A stretch of 7,823 nucleotides of DNA, taken from NCBI GenBank assembly GCA_030609765.1, contig JAUWTE010000132.1, positions 1 to 7,823 on the forward strand, given 5' to 3'. Of this stretch, positions 1 to 5,940 are shown one piece after another (position 1 is the stretch's first letter; every line of letters begins with the position of its first letter). This DNA comes from Acidobacteriota bacterium (GTDB lineage: Bacteria > Acidobacteriota > UBA890). Both the position numbers and the translations under genes were made by a program. The notes beneath the pieces were generated by a model. It did not search any database. It saw nothing but the letters and a program-made list of their open reading frames with translations, and was not told the DNA's origin.

Positions 1-263
1 GGCGGAAAGGAGACCACCTGGCGTCCGTCCCCGAGAGCGGCGTGGAACGTGCGCAGGTCGAGCAGCAGGGCTTCGCTTTCGATCTCGTGAGGCAATGCGA
101 CAGCAAGGGGTCGCCCCGATTCAACCTGGAGGTGGGCGAGCACGAGGGCCCGGAAGCTGCCGGCGAGCCCGCCGAGTCGGGCCGGCTGCCGCGCTCGGAC
201 CGCTCGCACGGCCTCGGCGACGCCAGCGTGCTGTGTAGTCAGGCGACAGAAAGCTCCGAGCAT
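1..263 (-). CDS. mfd: Transcription-repair coupling factor Mfd, N-terminal part (cut by window edge)
   Basis: Only the first 87 codons are present. Mfd is a cytoplasmic DNA translocase that removes stalled RNA polymerase and recruits UvrA to the lesion. The visible protein matches the UvrB-like N-terminal domain of Mfd: around residues 31-44 it reads GGLAGSFRALVLAHL, a degenerate Walker A region without the GK[ST] lysine, followed by GRPLAVALPHEIESEALLLDL and a strand ending VVSFP at the window edge. The missing lysine favours Mfd over UvrB, which keeps an intact P-loop. The ATG at 263 is the only ATG, GTG or TTG codon in this frame after the in-frame stop at 375-377, so the start is well fixed. 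No clear Shine-Dalgarno sequence precedes it. The gene begins 31 bases after the ABC ATPase stop, so translation may depend on the upstream gene. Identification rests on a short stretch and is good but not certain. Confidence 0.75.
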   Translation of the reverse strand, partial: MLGAFCRLTTQHAGVAEAVRAVRARQPARLGGLAGSFRALVLAHLQVESGRPLAVALPHEIESEALLLDLRTFHAALGDGRQVVSFP

Positions 264-294
264 GGAATCGAAAAGTCGGTTGCCGCCGGCACCG

Positions 295-1725
295 TCATTC
301 CCCCGCTGGCGCGATTCCTCCCGTCCGCTGCCACACGACGCTGCCGTCGAATTCCCAGGTGTGCTGAAGCCTTGCTACCCCGACATCACCCACCGTAGAC
401 GTGGTCCGGAAGCGACACAGGCCTCGCTGGTAATCGTAGGTGAAGCTGTCGCGGCGGTGCACGGCAGCGTCGAGATAGTAGGTTCCCTCAATTAGATTCA
501 GCTCGGGGATGACGACACGTACGGTCGCCTCTCCGGTGAGACTACCGGCCTCGAACTTCTCGATGTCGGTATTGGTGCCGTAGCAGCAAACACCGTTGGG
601 GTTGAAGATGCCGACACCGAAGACGAAGTCCTCCACCGGCTTGGCCGCGGACAGCCGCATTTCGATGGTCATCGGCTCACCGCAGGCGAATACGTAGCGC
701 TGCTCTCCCGCGGCATCCAGCAGGCGAATCTCTTCGATCGAAACCTGTCGGCTGCCCCAACGTCCCGGCTCGTAGGGTGCCTCTGCCCCCTGTTTGTCGG
801 CCCCCTCGGCTCCCAGGTCAGGCGTTGGTGCCTCCTCGGCAGGGGCGCGACCCCCCTGCGCCGCTGTGGGCGCGTCTTCTCCGACGAGGGGTTGCTGTTC
901 CTCGACTGCTTCATCGGATGCCGCCTCTTCCAGGCGCCTTTGATGACCCGCGGCCAGGCTCTCCTCTTCCTTGTGGGCAACCCAGCTGCGGTAGGCGCCA
1001 ATAACGCGAGGGGGATCTCCGATGACCTGCACCTGGCCGTCCCTGAGCCACATCACCCGATCGCAGAGCCTGTTGACCGTTTCGAGCCCGTGCGAGACGA
1101 ACAGGATCGTCTTGCCGCGGCGCTTGAACTCGGCGATCTTGTCGAGGCACTTGTGCACGTACGACTCGTCCCCGACCGCCAGGACCTCATCGATCAACAA
1201 GACATCCGGGTCGACGTGGATGGCCACGGAGAAGCCCAGGCGCATATACATGCCGGAAGAGTAGTTTTTCACCGGCGCGTCGATGAACTCCTCGAGCTCG
1301 GCAAACGCGACGATATCATCGAACCGTTCCGTGATCTCCGCTCGCGTCAAACCGAGCATGATGCCATTGATGAAGACATTTTCGCGTCCCGAGATCTCCG
1401 GGTGAAACCCGGCCCCGAGCTCGATCAGCGCCGAGATTTTACCCTTCACCTCGGCATCACCCGTGGTTGGCTTCGTAGTGCCCGCAATAATCTTCAGCAA
1501 GGTGCTCTTGCCGGCGCCGTTGCCACCGATAACCCCGAACGTCTCGCCCCTTTCGACGGTCGCGCTGACGTCATCCAGGGCGGTGAAAATCTGGTCGGGC
1601 GCCAACGCTGCGAACATGTTGCCGCCGACGATGGCGCTCTTGAGCGTCAGGAATCGGTGCGTGTGCGCGAAGCGCCGGTATTGCTTGCTCACCCTGTCGA
1701 TGATGATCGCAGCGCCCGCCGGCAT
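295..1725 (-). CDS. Polysaccharide ABC exporter ATP-binding protein, Wzt-like, with C-terminal cargo domain
   Basis: This 476-residue ATPase should power export of a lipid-linked polysaccharide (O-antigen, capsule or teichoic-acid type) across the inner membrane with the permease encoded just upstream. The nucleotide-binding domain spans about residues 5-250. Walker A is GGNGAGKS (67-74, K73), the family signature is YSSGM (155-159), Walker B is VLLIDE (175-180, E180), and the H-loop is SH (211-212). The YSSGM form instead of LSGGQ is typical of the Wzt/TagH/RfbE group. Residues about 252-320 form an acidic, Ala/Glu/Pro-rich linker. Residues about 322-465 resemble the Wzt C-terminal beta-sandwich domain, known in some O-antigen systems to recognise the modified chain end. 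The ATG at 1725 overlaps the permease stop (TGATG) and follows a strong GGAGGAGG. The open frame continues upstream to 2097, but that part lies inside the permease gene and is a shadow. Substrate is unknown. Confidence 0.93.
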   Translation of the reverse strand: MPAGAAIIIDRVSKQYRRFAHTHRFLTLKSAIVGGNMFAALAPDQIFTALDDVSATVERGETFGVIGGNGAGKSTLLKIIAGTTKPTTGDAEVKGKISALIELGAGFHPEISGRENVFINGIMLGLTRAEITERFDDIVAFAELEEFIDAPVKNYSSGMYMRLGFSVAIHVDPDVLLIDEVLAVGDESYVHKCLDKIAEFKRRGKTILFVSHGLETVNRLCDRVMWLRDGQVQVIGDPPRVIGAYRSWVAHKEEESLAAGHQRRLEEAASDEAVEEQQPLVGEDAPTAAQGGRAPAEEAPTPDLGAEGADKQGAEAPYEPGRWGSRQVSIEEIRLLDAAGEQRYVFACGEPMTIEMRLSAAKPVEDFVFGVGIFNPNGVCCYGTNTDIEKFEAGSLTGEATVRVVIPELNLIEGTYYLDAAVHRRDSFTYDYQRGLCRFRTTSTVGDVGVARLQHTWEFDGSVVWQRTGGIAPAGE

Positions 1726-2537
1726 CAGACCTCCTCCGGGAAGGAGTCCCGCAGCCTGTCGAAGAAGAAATACCCGACAAAGAGAAGGAGCAGCGCCACA
1801 GCCAGAGTCACCGGCAGGCGCTTCCAGGGAATCAGCTCGCCCGCGAAGATGGCCGTGTGGTAACCGTTGAGGATGTGCGACATCGGGTTGAGATAGCCGA
1901 TCACCCAGGTGATTTGCCATGGAGCCCGCTCGGCAACGAACGAGAGCGGGTAGATGATCGGCGTCATGAAGAACCACAGCGTCAGAACATTGGCGAGGAT
2001 GTCGCGAATGTCGCGAAAGTGCACAGCTAGGGCCGCCAAGAACAGAGCCAGTCCCAGCGTGAACACGAGCTGCACCAGCATGACTACCGGCAACCACAGC
2101 GCATGCAAACTAACCGCATCCGTCTTGAAGACGAACCAGAACAGGAAGTAGATCGGCAGGCCCAGAAGGAAGTGCACCCCGTTGGCCAGAACGCTGACGA
2201 TGGGCAGGACCTCGGCCGGGAACAGAAGCTTTTTGATGAGGTTGCCGCCGACGAGCAGCGAATTGGAGGCATCCAGCAACGAGGCGGAAAACCATGTCCA
2301 GGGCAGCAGCCCGCAGAAGAGAAAAAGTGCGTAGGGCTGGGTGTCGACACCCTCCCCCTGCGGCGGCGTGAAGATCGTCATGAAGACGGTGGTGTAGACG
2401 GCCAGCAGCAACAGAGGATTGATGAACGACCAGAGGAACCCGAAGACCGAGCCTCTGTAGCGCGCCTTGAGCTCCCGGGCAACGAGGCTCTGTATCAGCG
2501 CCCGATGCCGCAGCAAGTTACGAAAGGAGTGCCACAT
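1725..2537 (-). CDS. Polysaccharide ABC exporter permease, ABC-2 type (Wzm/TagG family)
   Basis: This 270-residue inner-membrane protein is the transport channel partner of the ATPase encoded next. It has the usual length for the family and about six hydrophobic segments (roughly 31-56, 68-88, 108-137, 144-172, 180-202 and 240-259). Family motifs include RELKARYRGSVFGFLWSFIN (21-40), an amphipathic N-terminal stretch leading into the first membrane segment, PWTWFSASL (79-87), LLFPAEVLPI (104-113), FRDIRDI (174-180) followed by MTPIIYP (191-197), and NPMSHIL (217-223). The start at 2537 is preceded by AGGA about ten bases upstream. Its last codon overlaps the ATPase start, as expected for a stoichiometric pair. 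It opens the left-hand transcription unit, and the DnaA-box-like cluster lies directly upstream, one site touching the ribosome-binding region. No glycosyltransferase is in view, so the exported polymer cannot be named. Confidence 0.94.
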   Translation of the reverse strand: MWHSFRNLLRHRALIQSLVARELKARYRGSVFGFLWSFINPLLLLAVYTTVFMTIFTPPQGEGVDTQPYALFLFCGLLPWTWFSASLLDASNSLLVGGNLIKKLLFPAEVLPIVSVLANGVHFLLGLPIYFLFWFVFKTDAVSLHALWLPVVMLVQLVFTLGLALFLAALAVHFRDIRDILANVLTLWFFMTPIIYPLSFVAERAPWQITWVIGYLNPMSHILNGYHTAIFAGELIPWKRLPVTLAVALLLLFVGYFFFDRLRDSFPEEV

Positions 2538-2713
2538 CTGTTGATATTCCTGTGGAAAGGCTGTGGATCAGCACGCGGGAACCCTGTGGAAAAGGCTCGG
2601 AAAACCACTACAAAGTCTGTGCGAAGCCCGTGCACAGGGTGTGGATATCCTGTGCACGGCATGGAAGCCACGGCCGTCAAGTGACCGTATCGGGGCCGCG
2701 GATCCGCTCCGTA
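2538..2713. promoter_or_regulatory. Intergenic region with four DnaA-box-like sites (possible origin element or DnaA-controlled promoter)
   Basis: Four copies of the core TGTGGA (TCCACA on the minus strand) occur at 2551, 2562, 2585 and 2640, all in one orientation. Read on the minus strand the 9-mers are CTTTCCACA, TGATCCACA, TTTTCCACA and ATATCCACA. Against the relaxed DnaA-box consensus TTWTNCACA, the third is a full match and each of the others has one mismatch. The first three start 11 and 23 bases apart and the last is 55 further on, close to whole helical turns. The stretch must also hold any promoter for the exporter genes; the only hint is TTGACG on the minus strand (2675-2680), with no good -10 box at the right distance. 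No AT-rich unwinding region is visible, so origin function is unproven. Confidence 0.5.
2628..2659. repeat. Perfect 11-base inverted repeat around a DnaA-box-like site
   Basis: CCGTGCACAGG at 2628-2638 is the exact reverse complement of CCTGTGCACGG at 2649-2659, with a 10-base spacer GTGTGGATAT. Each arm contains the palindrome GTGCAC, and the spacer plus the right arm creates a second palindrome, GGATATCC (2643-2650). The fourth DnaA-box-like site (2640-2648) lies in the spacer. In the minus-strand direction the repeat lies 54 bases after the stop of the binding-protein gene, but no T-tract follows it, so it is a poor Rho-independent terminator. An operator for a dimeric regulator or an origin-associated hairpin is possible. 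Confidence 0.7.
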
Positions 2714-3859
2714 TTATGCCCCACCCCCCATGGCGACCGGAACGGCCTGCCCATTCTGGATCACGAACATGCGGTGGAACTTGCGCACGTCCCCCTTGTC
2801 GTCGAAGGAGGTCGAGCCCGCAGCCCCCTCGAAGGGATTCATGGCATCCAGGTAGAAACGGATCTCCTCGGGGCGCAGGCCGTTTTCCTGGATCGCCTCG
2901 GCGATAATCTTGACGGCGTCCCACCCATGTGCGGCATATACGTCGTAGGAATTGCCGAAGCGCTCTTCGTAGGCCGCCACGAAGCGGCGCGACTCGTCAA
3001 TCTCGCTCGCTGGGTCGAACAGTGGGCTGGGAAAAACCAGCCCTTCGACCGCATCCCCGCCCAGCTCGACGAGCTCCTCGGTAAGAATCGCACCCGTACC
3101 GAACAGGGGCACATCGATCCCGGCGTCACGAGCGGCATGCGCTACTGTGGCTATCTCACTCGAGTAGCCGGCGAGGAAGATGCCATCGAAATCGGCATCG
3201 CTCAAACTCTCGATGTGTACCGACACATCCTCGGCTTCAGTCGGGAACGACGCCTGGATGGTGACGGTCCCGCCCAACATGCGGAAGCGTGAGAAGAACG
3301 CGTTCTTGACCCCCATGCCGTACGCCGACTGGCTTGCGACAATAGCGATCTCGTGGATGCTCGCCCGGTTGTAGATGTGGGTGGCCATGTTGACCGCCTC
3401 GAGGGCATCGCTGGGGTAATTGCGATACACGTAGTCGCCTTCTTCGCTGAGCTTCGGCGTTGACGCCGAGGGCGACATGAAGATGACCTCGGCCTCCTGG
3501 AACAGGGGAGCGATTGCCAGGGCGATCTCGCTGCTGTCAGCGGCGATGACGACCGGCAGCTCGAGCGCGATGAGCTCGCGCGCGTGACGCATGGCTACCT
3601 GTGGATCGCTCTTATCGTCGCGCATGGCGATACTCATCGGAAGCATGGTCCCGTTCCCGCCTACATCGATTCCCCCGGCAGCGTTGATCTCGTCCATCGC
3701 CACCTGCATGCCTTGCCAGATCGACTGCCCGTAGGGGGCTGCGCGTCCTTCCATCGACAAGATGGCGCCAATCTGTACCTCTGTCGCGCTGGAGCCACAG
3801 CCGAGCGTCCCGAGGACGAGCAGCGAGGCCAACGCCAGTACAACGTGCCGGTTCTTCAT
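2714..3859 (-). CDS. Branched-chain amino acid-type ABC transporter substrate-binding lipoprotein
   Basis: This 381-residue protein belongs to the type 1 periplasmic binding fold (LivJ/LivK-like, Peripla_BP_6 group), whose members bind amino acids, amides or related small molecules. Residues 1-20 form a signal peptide (positive KNRH, then a Leu/Val-rich core). TLGC (18-21) is a slightly atypical lipobox, so Cys21 is probably lipidated; the next residue is Gly, not Asp. The mature domain begins VQIGAILSMEG (28-38). It includes GQSIWQGMQVAMDEINAAGG (44-63), the ligand-pocket region SPSASTP (129-135), AYGMGVKNAF (179-188), and FDGIFLAGYSSE (224-235), all in family order. A TGAGGAG (3868-3874) lies eight bases before the ATG. 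It stands 95 bases after atpC with no convincing terminator between. No LivH, LivM, LivG or LivF gene is nearby, so the partner importer must be elsewhere or the protein may act as a sensor. Ligand unknown. Confidence 0.92.
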   Translation of the reverse strand: MKNRHVVLALASLLVLGTLGCGSSATEVQIGAILSMEGRAAPYGQSIWQGMQVAMDEINAAGGIDVGGNGTMLPMSIAMRDDKSDPQVAMRHARELIALELPVVIAADSSEIALAIAPLFQEAEVIFMSPSASTPKLSEEGDYVYRNYPSDALEAVNMATHIYNRASIHEIAIVASQSAYGMGVKNAFFSRFRMLGGTVTIQASFPTEAEDVSVHIESLSDADFDGIFLAGYSSEIATVAHAARDAGIDVPLFGTGAILTEELVELGGDAVEGLVFPSPLFDPASEIDESRRFVAAYEERFGNSYDVYAAHGWDAVKIIAEAIQENGLRPEEIRFYLDAMNPFEGAAGSTSFDDKGDVRKFHRMFVIQNGQAVPVAMGGGA

Positions 3860-3954
3860 TCGAGCTTCTCCTCACCAGCCCCGAGGGATACTACGGGGCG
3901 GCGCATCACGAACCAGTCGGCGCTCCGGGATCGGAGGAAGCCGTTCCGGCCGTG

Positions 3955-4416
3955 CTAGTTGTTATGCCTTGATGCAGCTTGCAGGCGGACGAGAGATCTT
4001 TTCAGTGACGCCTGCGCTCTTTCGAGGTCGGTATCGGACTCGGGATCGGCAAGCCTTTTCTCCGCGCGCTCCTTTGCCAGTTCGGCGCGAGCGACGTCGA
4101 TTTTATCTGCCAGCTCAGCAGTTTGCGCGAGGATGATGACGCGATCGCCCTCGACCTCCATCAGGCCGCGGGCCATGGCCAAGCCTTGCCACGCGTCGTC
4201 GATGCGGTAGGCCATTTCGCCGACACCGAGGACGGCCAGGTAGCGGGTGTGCTGCGGCAGGATGCCGAGCTGGCCGTCGTGCCCCGGAGCCAGCAACTCG
4301 TTCACTTCCACCGCGGCGAGCTGCCCCTCGGGCGTGACGATCTCGAGCTGGAACTTCGTGGGCAGGCCGGTTGATGCCCCGGTCGCGCCTTTTTTCTCTG
4401 TACTCTCCTCTACCAT
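3955..4416 (-). CDS. atpC: ATP synthase F1 epsilon subunit
   Basis: Epsilon is part of the central stalk of the F1Fo ATP synthase at the inner membrane. It couples rotation to the c-ring and in many bacteria restrains ATP hydrolysis. The protein has 153 residues, somewhat longer than the usual 130-140. Residues about 21-102 form the beta-sandwich, with the conserved APGHDGQLGILPQHT (43-57) and GLMEVEGDRVIILA (84-97). Residues about 105-150 form the Ala/Glu/Arg-rich helical hairpin. The extra length is mainly a hydrophilic N-terminal stretch (1-20, MVEESTEKKGATGASTGLPT) ahead of the first strand. The only upstream ribosome-binding candidate is a weak AGGTAGAGAG. No other ATG lies between the chosen start and the first strand, so the extension is probably real but not proven. 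It follows atpD after a 43-base spacer holding a heptamer repeat. Confidence 0.97.
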   Translation of the reverse strand: MVEESTEKKGATGASTGLPTKFQLEIVTPEGQLAAVEVNELLAPGHDGQLGILPQHTRYLAVLGVGEMAYRIDDAWQGLAMARGLMEVEGDRVIILAQTAELADKIDVARAELAKERAEKRLADPESDTDLERAQASLKRSLVRLQAASRHNN

Positions 4417-4435
4417 GACAGCTCTCTACCTGACC

Positions 4436-4456
4436 AATCGGGAATCGGGAATCGGG
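4436..4456. repeat. Three perfect tandem copies of the heptamer AATCGGG
   Basis: AATCGGG is repeated three times without error between the atpD stop and the atpC ribosome-binding region. It fills about half of the 43-base spacer. The copies are outside any coding frame, so copy-number change would not shift a frame but would alter atpD-atpC spacing. Three GGG runs are present on the plus strand, one short of a simple four-run quadruplex. Confidence 0.9.
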
Positions 4457-4459
4457 CTT

Positions 4460-5926
4460 CTAGCCCTCTCCTGCCTCGGCCGCTAGCTTCTCGGCCTTCT
4501 CACGAGCTTCCTCGATGGTGCCGACCATAAGGAAGGCTTGCTCGGGCAGGTCGTCGTGCTTGCCGTCGAGAATCTCCTTGAAGCCACGGATCGTGTCCTC
4601 GATGCCGACGTACTTTCCGGGCGTACCCGTGAAGTTCTCGGCCACAAAGAAGGGCTGCGAGAGGAAGCGTTGCAGCCGCCTGGCGCGACCCACGAGAACT
4701 TTGTCCTCGTCGGAGAGCTCCTCCATGCCGAGGATCGCGATGATGTCTTGCAGATCCTTGAAGATCTGCAGCACGCGGCGAACCTCACGAGAAACCTGGT
4801 AGTGCTCTGCTCCGAGAATCCTGGGATCGACCAGCGTCGAGGCCGAATCCAGCGGATCAACGGCAGGGTAGATGCCGATCTCGGTGAGAGCACGCGAGAG
4901 GTTCACGTTGGCGTCGAGGTGGGCGAAGGTCGTGGCCGGGGCCGGGTCCGTGAAGTCGTCGGCGGGGACGTAGATCGCTTGAACCGATGTGACCGAGCCC
5001 TTCTTCGTCGCGGTGATTCGTTCCTGCAGCTCGCCGAGCTCGGTAGCCAGGTTCGGCTGGTAGCCAACCGCCGAGGGCATTCGTCCCAGCAATGCCGACA
5101 CCTCGCTGCCCGCCTGCGTGAAGCGAAAGATGTTGTCGATGAAAAGCAGCACGTCCTGGCCCTGGTCACGGAAGTACTCGGCCACGGTAACGCCCGTGAG
5201 GCCGACACGTAGGCGTGCACCGGGAGGCTCCGTCATCTGGCCATACACGAGTGACGTCTGTTTGATAACGCCGGACTCCTTCATCTCGAGCCACAGGTCG
5301 TTGCCCTCACGCGTGCGCTCGCCAACTCCGGCGAACACCGAGTAACCACCGTGCTTGGTGGCAACGTTGTGGATCAGCTCCATGATGAGGACGGTCTTGC
5401 CGACGCCGGCGCCACCGAAAAAGCCGATCTTGCCGCCGCGCAGGAAGGGAACCAGCAGGTCGATGACTTTGATACCTGTTTCGAACTGCTCGGTCGTGGT
5501 GAGCTGCTCCTCGAACGAGGGAGCCGGCCGGCGAATGGGCCAGCGCTCCTCAGATTCGATTGGGCCGAGCCCATCGACGGGATCGCCCGTGACACCGATG
5601 ATCCGACCCAACGTGGCATCACCAACCGGCGTCGATATCGGCCCGCCCGTGTCTACAGCCTTCATTCCACGCACGAGACCGTCGGTCGATTGCATCGAGA
5701 TGGCGCGAACACGATTCTCGCCGAGATGCTGAGCGACCTCGACGATGATGTCGATGGGGGCGCTCGAAAGCTCCCCGTCGTCCTTGATGCGCAGCGCCTG
5801 ATAAATGGGCGGAAGGTCTTCGGCTGAGAACTCGACGTCCACAACGGGTCCGACGACCTCCACGACCTTGCCGAATGTGGAACCGACCGTCGTGCTGGCG
5901 CCCGACGACTCAAGTGCGCTCGACAT
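4460..5926 (-). CDS. atpD: ATP synthase F1 beta subunit (catalytic)
   Basis: Beta carries the catalytic sites where ADP and phosphate are joined to make ATP; three copies alternate with alpha in F1. At 488 residues it is slightly longer than the usual 460-480. Visible motifs in order: GKVVEVVGPVVDVEF (19-33) in the N-terminal beta-barrel, Walker A GGAGVGKT (171-178), GERTREGND (202-210, with catalytic E203), Walker B region VLLFIDNIFRF (259-269), PATTFAHLDAN (330-340), the alpha/beta family signature PAVDPLDSAS (354-363), and EELSDED (402-408) in the place of the DELSEED torque-transmitting loop. About 15 residues precede the position where E. coli beta begins. The start is firm because AGGAGGAG (5932-5939) sits five bases before the ATG. 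The gene follows atpG after 14 bases. All key residues are present. Confidence 0.99.
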   Translation of the reverse strand: MSSALESSGASTTVGSTFGKVVEVVGPVVDVEFSAEDLPPIYQALRIKDDGELSSAPIDIIVEVAQHLGENRVRAISMQSTDGLVRGMKAVDTGGPISTPVGDATLGRIIGVTGDPVDGLGPIESEERWPIRRPAPSFEEQLTTTEQFETGIKVIDLLVPFLRGGKIGFFGGAGVGKTVLIMELIHNVATKHGGYSVFAGVGERTREGNDLWLEMKESGVIKQTSLVYGQMTEPPGARLRVGLTGVTVAEYFRDQGQDVLLFIDNIFRFTQAGSEVSALLGRMPSAVGYQPNLATELGELQERITATKKGSVTSVQAIYVPADDFTDPAPATTFAHLDANVNLSRALTEIGIYPAVDPLDSASTLVDPRILGAEHYQVSREVRRVLQIFKDLQDIIAILGMEELSDEDKVLVGRARRLQRFLSQPFFVAENFTGTPGKYVGIEDTIRGFKEILDGKHDDLPEQAFLMVGTIEEAREKAEKLAAEAGEG

Positions 5927-5940
5927 GCTGCTCCTCCTGA

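Noticed and set aside
239..298. Short minus-strand frame starting at the ATGA that overlaps the ATPase stop
   Set aside because: It stops after 19 codons, is out of frame with mfd and has no similarity I recognise.
892..1863. Plus-strand open frame of 323 codons
   Set aside because: It lies antisense to the Wzt-like ATPase, whose Walker motifs and cargo domain are clear on the other strand. Its translation has no recognisable domain and is the GC-rich shadow type.
1726..2097. Upstream extension of the ATPase frame by 124 codons
   Set aside because: This part overlaps the permease gene, translates to unrelated sequence, and the ATG at 1725 has a strong GGAGGAGG and a TGATG junction.
2675..2680. 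TTGACG on the minus strand as a -35 box for the exporter genes
   Set aside because: At 16-18 bases downstream the sequence is GC-rich (around GTGCAC), with no plausible -10 element.
2698..2707. Palindrome GCGGATCCGC just after the binding-protein stop as a terminator
   Set aside because: It has no loop and no T-tract, so it cannot be a standard intrinsic terminator.
2103..3292. Plus-strand open frames of 193 and 246 codons crossing the intergenic gap
   Set aside because: They run antisense into the permease and the binding-protein gene, resemble no family, and would cover the DnaA-box cluster without any ribosome-binding support.
3879..3898. CCCCG...CGGGG hairpin between atpC and the binding-protein gene as a terminator
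   Set aside because: The stem is only five base pairs, the loop is ten bases and no T-tract follows on the minus strand.
4835..4837. Threonine after PLDSAS in beta where E. coli has arginine
   Set aside because: Cyanobacterial and chloroplast beta subunits also have threonine here, so it is normal variation.
4538..5827. Plus-strand open frames of 224 and 158 codons
   Set aside because: They are antisense to atpD, whose coding frame is unambiguous.
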